From: Mycobacterium botniense
Lineage (GTDB): Bacteria > Actinomycetota > Actinomycetes > Mycobacteriales > Mycobacteriaceae
Assembly: GCF_010723305.1 (NCBI RefSeq)
Contig: NZ_BLKW01000002.1
Coordinates: 744,001 to 808,000, forward strand
Reading direction: 5' to 3'
DNA: 64,000 nucleotides
The notes under the pieces are model-generated. The model worked only from the letters and a program-made list of their open reading frames with translations. It did no database searches and was not told the DNA's origin. This document shows, piece by piece, positions 1 to 12,969 of this stretch; the first letter of the stretch is position 1; each line of letters begins with the position of its first letter. Both the position numbers and the translations under genes were made by a program.

Positions 1-4257
<4,257 letters not shown>

Positions 4258-4338
4258 CCCGTCGTCGCCCGATGCCCCGGGGGGTTGTCGCCGGCGAAGA
4301 TCCCGGCGTTGCGCGGCGGCACCATCTCGGTGCACCGC

Positions 4339-7300
4339 CTACGCCCGGTCAGCCCAGCGCCGGTGCGGCCACCAACTGGCATCGCGCAGCAGCGTCGCGA
4401 TCGCCGGGACGGTGAGCGTGCGCACCACGAAAGTGTCGAGCAGCAGTCCGCACCCGACGATCAGTCCCGCCTGGATCATGATCGCGATCGAACCGGCCAT
4501 GAGGCCGAACATGCTGGCGGCGAAGATGAGCCCGGCCGAGGTGATCACCGAGCCGGTGTTGGCCACGGTTCGCAGCACACCCACACGGATGTTGCGTGCC
4601 GACTCCTCGCGTAGCCGCGAAACCAGCAACATGTTGTAGTCGGCGCCGACTGCCACCAAGATGATGAACGCGACCAGCGGCACCGGCCAGGCGATCTGCT
4701 GCCCGAGCCCGTATTGAAAAACTAGCACCCCGATGCCAAGTGCGGCCGCGTAGTTGAGCACCACGGTGCCCAGCAGATAAAGCGGGGCCAGGACAGCGCG
4801 CAGCAGCAGGACCAAGATGACACCGACGATGACGAGGGTGGCGATAGCGAGCTGGTGAAAGTCGGCCGCAAGTAAGCGTTGAATGTCGGAGTTGACGGCC
4901 GGAAACCCGGCTATGGACACGGTCGCGTCGGCCAGCGAGGTGTTGGGCCGGGCCGCGTTGGCGACGTCGGTGATCGTGTGGGCGAGCGCCATCGCGTCAC
5001 GGGTGTAGGGGTCGTAGGAGGATTCGATCGCGAAACGAGCGGTTTTGCCGTCTTCTGATAGGAATTGGCTTGCGACGTCGCTGAATTGGCGGTTCTCGAA
5101 GACGTTGTCCGGCAGGTAGAACCCGGTTGAGGAGTCTGATCCGGTACTGGCACGGGCCGCATTGTGCAGCTGGGCGGCAATCTGGCTCATCCCGGCCAGC
5201 AGCTGAATATTGCTGTCAGCCAACGCGTGGACTCCGCTGGCCAGTGCTTGTGCTCCAGCGGCGAGTTGGCTGACACCGTTTTGCAGCCGGTGCATGCTGT
5301 CGGCCACATCGGTCGGGCCGCCGATAGCTCCGAAGGCCGCATCAAGCGCGCCGACGGCGTTCTGCACCCCGGCCACCGTGGCCCCGACAGTGGCGTTCTG
5401 GCTGAATTGATCGGAAAGACAAGCGATTTCGTCGAAAAAGCCGGTATCGCGCAAGGCGACGAGGGCCTGGATGTGGTCGCGGATCTGTGCGCAGTGCGGC
5501 GTGGTCGCACACCATGGTGTGCTGTCAAGGGTTTTCGCCAGGGGGTCGATGGCGCCGATCGCCGTTTTGGCCTGCTCAGCCAGCGGGCGCAGTCCGGGAC
5601 CCGACTGAAGCGCTTGGTCGATGGCGGGCGCCGCGGCGCCGAGTTGGCCCAGCAGCGGCCGGAAACGCTGCGCCTGTGCTCCGGCGTGCTGCATGTGGGT
5701 CAGCGTGTCGGCCAGCGGCGTGAGCACAGCGTGCAGCGTCGTGTCGAGCCGGGCCAGCCCGCTGGCGAGCTGGTCGGCGCCGCTGGTCAAGGTGGCCAGG
5801 TCACCGCGGTGCGCTTGGCCGTCGGCGACCGCGTCGGCGATCTTGTCGCCGATTCGGCGGTTCTGCCAGGACAGTTGAGCCTGTTCGAGGCGGGTACCGC
5901 CGGGGCGGGTCACACCCGATACTTTGGTGACCCCGGGTATCTGCGCGACCCGCGAGGCCATCTCGTCGAGGTCGGCCAGCCCCTTGCCGCTGCGCAGATC
6001 GGTCGGCGAGGTGACGACCAGAAATTCCGTGATGGTGGCGTCTTTGCGAAAGTGCCTGTCCAGCAGTCGATAGCCCTCATTGCTGGCGGTGGAAGCCGGT
6101 TGGCCTTTGCGATCGTCGTAGCTGATGCGCATCGTCACAGCCACCGAGCCCAACGCCGACAGCACGGCCAGGCTGGCGGCCAGCAGGCATACCGGCCGAC
6201 GGACCACCGCCACAGCGATGCGGTTCCAGTAGTGGCGGGTCCGGTCGGGTTTGGGCTCACCAATGCCGCGGCAGGCGGCCAGTGCCAGTACCGGGGGAAG
6301 CAGCGTCACGGTGGCCATGAATCCGGCGAAAACCGCCACTGCGCACGCCGGCCCCAGCGCGGCGAATACCGGCAGACGTGCGAAAACCATTGCCAGGAGC
6401 GCGAATGCAACGGTAGCGGCCGATGCCAGGATCACCCGCCCGATAGTCGCGGTCGCGTTGACGACGGCGGTCTCCGCGGCGACACCCCGCCGCCGCTGCT
6501 CGTGGTATCGGCTGATCAAGAACACGGTGTAGTCGGTGCCGGCGCCCAGCAGGATCACGGTCATGAAGGCGATGGTGAACTGCGACACCGGCATGCCCAG
6601 CTCGCCCAGTGCGGACAGCGCGCCGCGGCCGACGGCCAGGCTCAACCCGATGACCAGCAGCGGCAGCAAGGCGGTGAACACTGACCGGTACACCACCAAC
6701 AAGACCGCGGCGATCAACACCGCTGTGGCGACCGAGATGACGGCGAGATCCTTTTCAACGAAATCGATTTGGTCGTTGAAAGTGGCTGGTGGACCGGTGA
6801 CGCGCACCCGTGTCGGCGTGCCGTCGAAGGTCCGGGCAGCGTGGTGGCGGACCGCCTGGACCGACGCGGCTGCGGTCGGATCCCCCAGTGTCCCAGCGAT
6901 ACCCACGGGCAGATACCAGGCTTTGCCGTCGTGGCTGACCGCTTGCGCGGCGGTCGCCGGATCAGCCAGCAGATCATGCACGGTCAGCACGTGTTTGGTG
7001 TCGGCGCGCAACCGCGACACCAGTGTGTTGTACCGGGCGCGCGCCACCGCCGTCAGCCCGGCGGGGTCTTCCAACGCGACGATGACCGTCGTTTTCGACC
7101 CTTGCTCGCCGAATGCCGTGCTCATCCGATCCAGCGCCTGAAACGAGGGAATATCGCGCGGGATCAAATCCACCGATTGCCGTTTGACGACGGTTTCCAG
7201 CTGCGGAAAGACCATTGCCAAGACGGCCGCCAACGTGATCCATCCGCCGATCACCAGTGCTTTGTGGGCAACGGTGAAGCGCGCCAGCGCGGCCAGCCCG

Positions 7301-7398
7301 GCGCTGTACTCACCGCTGCGCTCGGCTCGCGTCGTGAGCTTGTCCCGCAACCGCGGCACCATTGCCGCACCGGCGGCACGGAAGCGCTGCTCTGCCAT
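4339..7398 (-). CDS. MmpL-family RND transporter
   Basis: A 1,019-residue MMPL protein with the usual RND plan. There is a first membrane helix around residues 45-65, a periplasmic loop to about 200, a helix bundle to about 370, a second large periplasmic loop of about 400 residues, and a second bundle near the C terminus (GADYNMLLVSRLREE, DTFVVRTLTVPA). The motifs GAGTDYTVFLISRYHE and GADYNMLLVSR match the proton-relay helices of the family. MmpL proteins export lipids or siderophores across the inner membrane using the proton gradient; this substrate is not known. The ATG is well supported by GGAGG five bases upstream. The gene lies 55 bp downstream of a TetR gene on the same strand, so local control is likely. 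It is convergent with the GH5-PGRS gene. Confidence 0.93.
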   Translation of the reverse strand: MAEQRFRAAGAAMVPRLRDKLTTRAERSGEYSAGLAALARFTVAHKALVIGGWITLAAVLAMVFPQLETVVKRQSVDLIPRDIPSFQALDRMSTAFGEQGSKTTVIVALEDPAGLTAVARARYNTLVSRLRADTKHVLTVHDLLADPATAAQAVSHDGKAWYLPVGIAGTLGDPTAAASVQAVRHHAARTFDGTPTRVRVTGPPATFNDQIDFVEKDLAVISVATAVLIAAVLLVVYRSVFTALLPLLVIGLSLAVGRGALSALGELGMPVSQFTIAFMTVILLGAGTDYTVFLISRYHEQRRRGVAAETAVVNATATIGRVILASAATVAFALLAMVFARLPVFAALGPACAVAVFAGFMATVTLLPPVLALAACRGIGEPKPDRTRHYWNRIAVAVVRRPVCLLAASLAVLSALGSVAVTMRISYDDRKGQPASTASNEGYRLLDRHFRKDATITEFLVVTSPTDLRSGKGLADLDEMASRVAQIPGVTKVSGVTRPGGTRLEQAQLSWQNRRIGDKIADAVADGQAHRGDLATLTSGADQLASGLARLDTTLHAVLTPLADTLTHMQHAGAQAQRFRPLLGQLGAAAPAIDQALQSGPGLRPLAEQAKTAIGAIDPLAKTLDSTPWCATTPHCAQIRDHIQALVALRDTGFFDEIACLSDQFSQNATVGATVAGVQNAVGALDAAFGAIGGPTDVADSMHRLQNGVSQLAAGAQALASGVHALADSNIQLLAGMSQIAAQLHNAARASTGSDSSTGFYLPDNVFENRQFSDVASQFLSEDGKTARFAIESSYDPYTRDAMALAHTITDVANAARPNTSLADATVSIAGFPAVNSDIQRLLAADFHQLAIATLVIVGVILVLLLRAVLAPLYLLGTVVLNYAAALGIGVLVFQYGLGQQIAWPVPLVAFIILVAVGADYNMLLVSRLREESARNIRVGVLRTVANTGSVITSAGLIFAASMFGLMAGSIAIMIQAGLIVGCGLLLDTFVVRTLTVPAIATLLRDASWWPHRRWADRA

Positions 7399-7415
7399 GA
7401 CACCTCCACCCCGAC

Positions 7416-7457
7416 CAAGCGATACTAGCGATATCGCAACGATACTGGTAGTACTAC
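7416..7457. promoter_or_regulatory. Candidate TetR operator upstream of mmpL
   Basis: The 55-bp tetR-mmpL gap is unusually AT-rich and repetitive. It has CGATACTAGCG (7420-7430), the palindrome GCGATATCGC (7428-7437), a second CGATACT (7440-7446) and the perfect palindrome GTAGTACTAC (7448-7457), which overlaps the tetR stop. This clustering just upstream of the mmpL Shine-Dalgarno suggests an operator for the adjacent TetR protein. Binding is inferred. Confidence 0.5.
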
Positions 7458-8140
7458 TTGGCTGCCGGGTGTCCGGCGCGGGGCCGCCGACCCGGCTCCG
7501 GCCGCGGCCGGTGCGCCCGCAAAAAACCGTCGACGATGTGGACGCGGTCGCGGGAGGTCAGCGCTCTCATGCCGGTGAGTTTGGCGAAAACGATGGGGCC
7601 GACCAGCTGGATGATGGCCAGGGTGATGTCGATGTCGCCGAGTTCGGCACGGGCCTTCGGACTAGTCAGCAGCGTGTCGAACGGTTGCCGGTACTGGTCG
7701 ATGACACGTTTACTGAGGCCCGCCAGTGGTTTGCGCCGGTCGCTGTCCGGACCGCCGGGCCCCAACGCGAGCCAGGCCAGCGCGGTCAGGTGCAGCGGCG
7801 CCTCGTCGATCAGCGCGGCCTGGCGGTGCACCAGGTCAATCAACTGTTGACGCAGGTCGCCGGTGGCAGGCGGCGGCGTGACCTGGGGCAGCAGCCGCTC
7901 GAAGGCGGCGGCCAGCAGGTGGGTGGTGCTGGTGAAGTGCCGATATAGCGTGGTGCGCGCCACCCTGGACAAGCGCGTGACCGCATCGACGGTGACCGCT
8001 TCGACCCCGCCGCTCACCAGTAACGACGTGGCCGCGTCCAATAACCTCGCGCGAGACCGGAGTTTCCGCGGGTCGACGTCGTCATCGGCGATGTCGTCAA
8101 ACCCGGGTGCCGGCTCTCCGCCCGGATTGGCTGCGGCCAT
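7454..8140 (-). CDS. TetR/AcrR-family transcriptional regulator
   Basis: A 228-residue protein with an N-terminal TetR helix-turn-helix around residues 28-85 (RARLLDAATSLLVSGG, then TRLSRVARTTLYRHF) and a helical ligand/dimer domain. I prefer the ATG at 8140, preceded by AGGAG with an 11-nt gap. A GTG at 8152 would add four residues but has AGGA directly abutting it. It is encoded just upstream of, and in the same direction as, an mmpL gene, so it most likely represses that transporter and itself. Inverted repeats lie both upstream (8196-8210) and downstream (7416-7457). The inducing ligand is unknown. Confidence 0.9.
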   Translation of the reverse strand: MAAANPGGEPAPGFDDIADDDVDPRKLRSRARLLDAATSLLVSGGVEAVTVDAVTRLSRVARTTLYRHFTSTTHLLAAAFERLLPQVTPPPATGDLRQQLIDLVHRQAALIDEAPLHLTALAWLALGPGGPDSDRRKPLAGLSKRVIDQYRQPFDTLLTSPKARAELGDIDITLAIIQLVGPIVFAKLTGMRALTSRDRVHIVDGFLRAHRPRPEPGRRPRAGHPAAK

Positions 8141-8195
8141 CGGCAGGTGCACTCCTGGCTAATGATTTGCCGTCATGAAACCGTCGGTCCTGCAC

Positions 8196-8210
8196 GTAGC
8201 GTAGTGCTAC
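8196..8210. promoter_or_regulatory. Inverted repeat upstream of tetR
   Basis: GTAGC-GTAGT-GCTAC is a perfect 5-bp-arm inverted repeat 56 bp upstream of the chosen tetR start. It contains GTAGCGTA and CGTAGTGCT, words that recur upstream of the mmpS-mmpL operon (26255-26262 and 26030-26038). It is a plausible autoregulatory operator; this is not demonstrated. Confidence 0.4.
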
Positions 8211-8329
8211 CGGCACTGTTTCTGCGGACGCGAAACGACCGGTTGCGGTGCCGCTCGCCGGCGCGCGCCGAGAATCGCGGGAAGCCGCGGGCTCAGGCCG
8301 GAACCATCGGCCCGGATCCGCCGGGTCGA

Positions 8330-8536
8330 TCGCCAGCAGGCGGCCTCATCCAGGCGCCGGCGCACTGCTGCCGGGGAGGCCCGCTGCCCGAGCCAGGCCA
8401 CCAGGTGGGACAGCCACACACGCAGACGACCCGGGCGAGCTCGCGGTTCTCCTCGGTGGGTGCGCCGCCATTTCCTGCACCAGGTTTCCGGCGAGCTGGC
8501 CAAGACGGAGTTGTTCGACACACGTGAGAAGTGCAC
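8330..8536 (-). pseudogene. Frame-broken relic of an unidentified gene
   Basis: On the minus strand three short stretches in different frames read as coherent high-GC3 protein. These are EQLRLGQLAGNLVQEM (about 8463-8510), then PTEENRELARVV (about 8424-8460), then VWLSHLVAWLGQRASP and onward to RRRLDEAA (about 8340-8421). Joined in order they look like one helical protein interrupted by two small indels. A further shift would give LLAIDPADPGRWF. No start codon or intact frame remains. It lies directly downstream of the Rv0463-like gene. I do not recognise the family. A sequencing indel is an alternative explanation. Confidence 0.4.
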
Positions 8537-8815
8537 TCACAGGTAGGTGTCGGCCAGCACACCCACCGTGAGCAGCACCGGCAGAACCGGCAGTGCGAAC
8601 GTAAAGGCGGCCCACGGATAGCTGCGGCGTCGACGAAGCCACCAGCCCCACGCGCCCGCGCAGATCGCCAGCACGGCCGACCACGCCAAGACGGCCCAGC
8701 TCCAGGTGCTCACCGTCGTCATAGCTTCTCCGACAGAAATCGCCACCAGCCACCCCATATAGCCGATGAGCACGCCGCCGAGCACACCCAGAACCGTCTC
8801 TCCGCGAATCATCAT
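8537..8815 (-). CDS. Rv0463-like small membrane protein
   Basis: About 92 residues from the ATG at 8815 (a second ATG follows at once). Three hydrophobic segments are visible: VLGVLGGVLIGYMGWLVAIS, WAVLAWSAVLAICAGAWGWW and FTFALPVLPVLLTVGVL, separated by a short RRRR loop, so it is an integral membrane protein. It starts 8 nt after the lpdC stop on the same strand and is probably translated from the lpdC transcript. The small membrane gene Rv0463 occupies the same place after lpdC in M. tuberculosis. Its function is unknown. Confidence 0.8.
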   Translation of the reverse strand: MMIRGETVLGVLGGVLIGYMGWLVAISVGEAMTTVSTWSWAVLAWSAVLAICAGAWGWWLRRRRSYPWAAFTFALPVLPVLLTVGVLADTYL

Positions 8816-8823
8816 GAGCCGCT

Positions 8824-10218
8824 TCAGAAGTTGATCATGTGACCGACCAGACCGTGAAAACACTCCTGCAGGGCCTCCGACATCGTCGGGTGAGTATGGA
8901 CGTTGCGTGCCAACTCATACGCCGTCAGATCCCACTTCTGCGCCACAGTGAGCTCCGGCAACAGCTCGGAGACATCGTGACCGATCAGATGTCCGCCGAG
9001 CAGTTCGCCATATTTGGCGTCGGCCACCAGCTTGACGAAGCCGCTGGGGTCTCCGAGACCGTGCGCCTTGCCGTTGGCGGTGAACGGAAACTTGGCGACC
9101 TTGACGTCATAACCTTCGTCGCGGGCCTGCTGTTCGGTGAGCCCGAAGCTGGCCACCTGGGGCTGGCAGAATGTCGCCCGGGGCAGCATGCGGTAATCAC
9201 CGAGCGGCATCGTCTCTGCGCCGGCTATGGTTTCGGCGGCCACCACAGCCTGGGCTTCGGCAACATGCGCCAGCATCGCCTTGCCGGTTACATCCCCAAT
9301 CGCATAGATATGGCCCACGTTGGTGCGCATGTAGTCGTCGATGCCTATGGCCTTCTGCCCGGTCAGCGCCACCCCGGCCTGATCCAGCCCGTAGCCCTCG
9401 ACATTGGGCGCGAATCCGATGGCCTGCAAGACTTTTGCAGCCTTGAGCTCCTCGGGCTGGCCGTTTTTGCTGACGGTCACCGTCACCGCGGTACCTTCGT
9501 CGCGGATGGCTTCCACTTTGGTTCCGGTGAGGATTTTGACACCCAGCTTTTTGAACTGCCGCTCGATCTCCGTGGACACCTCGGCATCCTCGTTGGGCAG
9601 CGCTCTCGGCAGGAACTCCACAATGGTGACGTCGACACCGTAATTGCTGAGCACGTAGCCGAACTCCATGCCGATGGCGCCAGCGCCGGCGATGATGATC
9701 GACTCCGGCAGGTCCCGACTCAGAATCAGCTCCTGGTAGGTGACGACGTTCCGGCTCAGTGAGGTACCCGGAATCAACCGAGTGCTGCTGCCGGTGGCGA
9801 TGATGGCGTTGTCGAAGGTGACGGTGGCGGTGCCGCCGTCATTGAGCTGCACCGACAGGGTGTTGGCGTCGGTGAAGCGGCCATACCCGTGGATTTCGGT
9901 GATCTTGTTTTTCGTCATCAAAAAGTGCACCCCGGCGACACGGCCCTCGGCCACCTTGCGGCTGCGGTCATAGGCCACGCCGTAGTCGAAGGTCACCTCG
10001 CCGCTGATGCCGAAGGTTTTGGCCTGCCTGGTGACAATGTGGACGAGTTCGGCGTTGCGCAGCAGGGCCTTGGACGGGATGCAGCCGACATTGAGGCAGA
10101 CCCCGCCCCAGTACCTGGGTTCGACGATTGCGGTGTTCAAACCGAGTTGAGCGGCACGAATCGCCGCGACATACCCGCCGGGACCGGCTCCAAGGACAAC
10201 GACGTCGTAGTGGGTCAC
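8824..10218 (-). CDS. lpdC: Dihydrolipoamide dehydrogenase
   Basis: A 464-residue flavoprotein disulfide reductase. It has the FAD-binding [17 protein letters not shown] at the N terminus, the redox-active pair Cys41/Cys46 in [13 protein letters not shown], an NAD-binding [10 protein letters not shown] near the middle, a second FAD motif ending YAIGDVTG, and the C-terminal [10 protein letters not shown] with His443 and Glu448. It reoxidises lipoyl groups for the pyruvate and branched-chain keto-acid dehydrogenase complexes; in mycobacteria it also serves the peroxynitrite reductase pathway. The GTG start is preceded by TAGGGT and six bases, a leaderless arrangement. It is usually next to the Rv0461 gene, but here an mmpL gene and an IS element intervene. 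Confidence 0.97.
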   Translation of the reverse strand: MTHYDVVVLGAGPGGYVAAIRAAQLGLNTAIVEPRYWGGVCLNVGCIPSKALLRNAELVHIVTRQAKTFGISGEVTFDYGVAYDRSRKVAEGRVAGVHFLMTKNKITEIHGYGRFTDANTLSVQLNDGGTATVTFDNAIIATGSSTRLIPGTSLSRNVVTYQELILSRDLPESIIIAGAGAIGMEFGYVLSNYGVDVTIVEFLPRALPNEDAEVSTEIERQFKKLGVKILTGTKVEAIRDEGTAVTVTVSKNGQPEELKAAKVLQAIGFAPNVEGYGLDQAGVALTGQKAIGIDDYMRTNVGHIYAIGDVTGKAMLAHVAEAQAVVAAETIAGAETMPLGDYRMLPRATFCQPQVASFGLTEQQARDEGYDVKVAKFPFTANGKAHGLGDPSGFVKLVADAKYGELLGGHLIGHDVSELLPELTVAQKWDLTAYELARNVHTHPTMSEALQECFHGLVGHMINF

Positions 10219-10230
10219 GTGCCCACCCTA
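10219..10230 (-). promoter_or_regulatory. lpdC -10 element, leaderless transcript
   Basis: On the minus strand TAGGGT (10225-10230) lies six bases before the lpdC GTG. This TANNNT-N6-GTG spacing predicts transcription starting at the first base of the start codon. The TAG of the hexamer is also the stop codon of the upstream gene fragment. Confidence 0.6.
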
Positions 10231-10420
10231 GTGGGGCGTGGGCATGCAGAACCGAATCACCCACGAACCGTCGGGTCCGGTGTGCGGAGACACCGGCGCT
10301 GTCATCCGCGCACCGCCGGAGTCCCGGTGCCGGCTCACCAACGCGGTCGTCTCGACCCCGATGGTGTCGTGGTGGGCGTCGATGAGGGACGCGGCACGCC
10401 GCCGGAACCCGACGCTGCCG
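10228..10420 (-). pseudogene. 3' fragment of an unidentified gene
   Basis: The minus strand encodes about 60 residues with strong GC3 bias, from VGFRRRAASLIDAHHDT to WVIRFCMPTPH and a TAG stop. No start codon is available at its beginning. The reading simply runs into the AT-rich operator of the divergent MMPL gene. The best reading is the 3' end of a gene whose 5' part was lost when the MMPL segment was inserted. A short real gene with an unusual start is possible. I do not recognise the family. Its stop codon overlaps the lpdC -10 box. Confidence 0.45.
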
Positions 10421-10435
10421 GATTTTAATTTGATG

Positions 10436-10465
10436 AATATTTCAATTTCTGAAATAGTATCCGAT
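10436..10465 (+). promoter_or_regulatory. AT-rich promoter and operator of the MMPL gene
   Basis: A sharp AT-rich island holds the inverted repeat ATTTCA-ATTTC-TGAAAT (about 10439-10455), which overlaps TAGTAT (10455-10460), a TANNNT -10 box five bases before the GTG at 10466. This looks like a repressed, leaderless promoter. The upstream in-frame ATG at 10433 would place the operator inside the coding sequence and is therefore unlikely to be the start. Confidence 0.55.
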
Positions 10466-12601
10466 GTGCACCGGCTGGACACTGAACGGCTGCCCCGCTG
10501 GGAGCGATTCTCCGCCGCGGTCACTGGCCCGCGCTGCTGGATGGCGGCGCTCGCGGTGACCCTGGTCGCGAGCACGTTCATCGCGGTGAGCGGGAGCAGC
10601 GACGCGGCCGATCGCTCACCGGTGTCGCTGCCCCCCGCCGCCGAGTCCGCACACGCCGACACCGCGCGCGCAGCTTTTCCCGGTGGCGACCGGATCCCGG
10701 TCATCCTGGTGGTCCGCCGCACCGACGGCTCGGCCCTCTCCGCCGCGGACCTTGACGCGGCCGCTCAGGCCCGGCGGCGGATGCTGATGGCCGCGGGTCA
10801 GCCGGTTGCAGCACCAGCGCTGGTGGTCTCCGGTGACCGGCAGGTTGCGCTGGCTTCAATACCGTTGAGCGCCAGTCTTTCCGGCTTCGCGCTCAGCGAC
10901 GCCGTCCAGATGCTGCGCCGCGCCGCCGCAGCCGGGCTGCCGGGGGGCCTGCGCGCACACGTCACCGGTGGTCCGGCGTTCGGCGCAGACATCGCCAACG
11001 CGTTCACCAACGCCAACATCGCGCTGCTGGTGATCACCACGCTGGTGGTGGCGCTCCTGCTGATCGTCACCTACCGCTCCCCGATCCTGTGGGTGGTGCC
11101 GCTGACGGTGATCGGCTTCGCCGACCGGGTCTCAGCGGTCGTGGGCGCCGCGATCGCACGGCACGCCGGCCTGACCGTCGACGGAGCCACCGCGGGCATC
11201 ACCAGCGTGCTGGTGTTCGGCGCCGGCACCAACTACGCGTTGTTGCTGATCTCGCGCTATCGCGAGGAGTTGGCCCGCACCCGGCAGCACCGCGCCGCGC
11301 TGCGCACCGCGGTCAGAACCGCCGGCCCGGCGATCGTGGCCAGCAACGCCACCGTGGTACTGGCGTTGCTGATGCTGCTGTTCGCGTCGTCGCCGAGCAC
11401 CCGCAGCCTCGGTGTTCAGGGCAGCTGCGGGCTTGTGGTCGCGGCCCTTTTCGTGCTGGTCGTGCTGCCGCCGCTGCTTGCCGTCTTGGGGGTGCGGGTG
11501 TTCTGGCCGTTCATCCCCCGGCTGGGCAGCCCGGATTTGGCCACTGCGGGAGTGTGGCACCGCATCGCCGATCCGGTGACCCGCCACCCGGTTCGGGTGG
11601 CAGTGACCGCGATTGCCGCGCTTGCTCTGTTGACCACCGGGCTGGTGGGCACCCCGTTTGGCCTGACCCAGACCCAGCAGTTCCGGGTGCGCGCCGACTC
11701 GGTCGCCGGCTATGAGACACTGGCCGCGCATTTTCCCGGCGGTGTCAGCGATCCCGCTGTCGTCATCGGCGCAACCGACCGCGCGACCGCGATCCAACGC
11801 GCGATCACCGCCACGCCCGGCGTGGTATCGGTGACCAACGCCGGCCACACCGCCCAGGGCCTCACCCAATGGTCGGTGGTGATCGACGCCGCCCCCGCCT
11901 CCGGGCGCTCGTTCACCACTATTCGAGCTCTGCGAGCGGCGGTGAAAGCCGCCGACCCGCACGCCCTGGTGGGCGGGTCGGACGCGGCCGCCCTGGACAC
12001 CCGCGACGCGGCCACCCGAGACCGTCTGGTGGTGATCCCGGCCATTCTGGCCGTTGTGCTCGCTGTGCTCTCCGCGCTGCTGCGCGCGGCACTGGCCCCG
12101 CCGATCCTGGTTGCGATCACCGCATTGAGCGCGGTGGCGGCGCTGGGCCTGGGCGGGTGGGCCAGCGTGCATGTCGTCGGGTTCCCCGCGCTGGACCAGA
12201 CCACGCCACTGTTCGCGCTGCTATTCCTCATCGCGCTCGGCGTCGACTACACGATCTTCCTGGTCACCCGCGCCCGCGAAGAAACCCCCCAGCACGGCAC
12301 GCGCGACGGCATCGTCCGCGCCGTGTCGGCCACCGGCGGGGTGATCACCAGCGCGGGAATCGTGCTGGCCGCGGTGTTCTGCGTGCTCGGCGTGCTCCCG
12401 CTGATCGTGCTGACCCAACTGGGCATCATCGTGGGGCTCGGTATCCTGCTGGACACCTTCGTGGTGCGCACATTAGTGGTTCCCGCGGTGTTCACCATGA
12501 TCGGGCCGCCCATTTGGTGGCCTGCCCTGCAGACCGCCGCCCCGGCACCCGCGGCCACCGCGACCGCACCGGCTCCCCGGGAGCTCACGGACACGGAGTA
12601 A
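10466..12601 (+). CDS. Short MMPL-family transporter
   Basis: A 711-residue RND/MMPL protein without the long coiled second loop of classical MmpL proteins. One membrane helix near residues 25-45 is followed by a periplasmic domain and a helix bundle (IALLVITTLVVALLLIV; GAGTNYALLLISRYREE). A second, shorter periplasmic domain follows (about 400-530), then a second bundle with GVDYTIFLVTRAREE and DTFVVRTLVVPA. The first bundle has Asn where many relatives have Asp (GTNY). The GTG start is chosen because TAGTAT and an operator-like palindrome lie directly upstream; a more 5' ATG (10433) exists. It interrupts the usual Rv0461-lpdC neighbourhood, so it is an inserted gene. The substrate is unknown. 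Confidence 0.85.
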   Translation: MHRLDTERLPRWERFSAAVTGPRCWMAALAVTLVASTFIAVSGSSDAADRSPVSLPPAAESAHADTARAAFPGGDRIPVILVVRRTDGSALSAADLDAAAQARRRMLMAAGQPVAAPALVVSGDRQVALASIPLSASLSGFALSDAVQMLRRAAAAGLPGGLRAHVTGGPAFGADIANAFTNANIALLVITTLVVALLLIVTYRSPILWVVPLTVIGFADRVSAVVGAAIARHAGLTVDGATAGITSVLVFGAGTNYALLLISRYREELARTRQHRAALRTAVRTAGPAIVASNATVVLALLMLLFASSPSTRSLGVQGSCGLVVAALFVLVVLPPLLAVLGVRVFWPFIPRLGSPDLATAGVWHRIADPVTRHPVRVAVTAIAALALLTTGLVGTPFGLTQTQQFRVRADSVAGYETLAAHFPGGVSDPAVVIGATDRATAIQRAITATPGVVSVTNAGHTAQGLTQWSVVIDAAPASGRSFTTIRALRAAVKAADPHALVGGSDAAALDTRDAATRDRLVVIPAILAVVLAVLSALLRAALAPPILVAITALSAVAALGLGGWASVHVVGFPALDQTTPLFALLFLIALGVDYTIFLVTRAREETPQHGTRDGIVRAVSATGGVITSAGIVLAAVFCVLGVLPLIVLTQLGIIVGLGILLDTFVVRTLVVPAVFTMIGPPIWWPALQTAAPAPAATATAPAPRELTDTE

Positions 12602-12903
12602 ACATGCGCCGATCGCCACCGACTATGTGGCGCGCTCGGCGCCTCGACGCCGACGACCTCACCGGCACGCTCGACGACCTGCGCGCCGCGCGCCTGACCT
12701 GACATCTTTGCCGTCGGCTCTACACCGGCGCAGCAGCGGATGCCGCGGCAGCGTTTGTTGTGCGGAAACAGCAGCCCACCAGTTGCGATCGGCTGCTTGT
12801 TGTGACCACCCATCAGCGCGACCACAACGCGTGGACTGACCGTGCCCGCGGCGCGGACACCGTTGGTATCCTCGGCGAGCGCGTCAATAAGGGTCAATAA
12901 GGG
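12602..12903. other. Region between MMPL gene and IS element
   Basis: No convincing gene. A 32-codon ORF (12604-12702, starting MRRSPPTMWRA) begins two bases after the MMPL stop and could be a co-translated or truncated fragment. At about 12762-12790 AGCAGCC and GGCTGCT form an inverted repeat. The region ends in two tandem decamers GTCAATAAGG (12883-12892 and 12893-12902) that abut the IS element. Confidence 0.5.
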
Positions 12904-12928
12904 GGCGGATTCCAGTGAACGTCGCAAC
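12904..12928 (+). repeat. Left terminal inverted repeat of IS element
   Basis: All 25 bases match the reverse complement of 14533-14557. The inner GCAAC also pairs with GTTGC (12935-12939) to form a small hairpin just inside the element. Confidence 0.9.
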
Positions 12929-12969
12929 GGGACGGTTGCAACACTAGTGGAGTGGAGGGTCTGCCGGAG

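Noticed and set aside
5164..6684. 506-codon plus-strand ORF opposite mmpL.
   Set aside because: Mirror of a clear RND transporter; its composition and lack of a start signal mark it as a shadow.
8207..8536. A single 109-codon minus-strand gene starting at the GTG after the Rv0463-like stop.
   Set aside because: Its first part lacks protein-like sequence; the coherent segments change frame, so a relic is the better reading.
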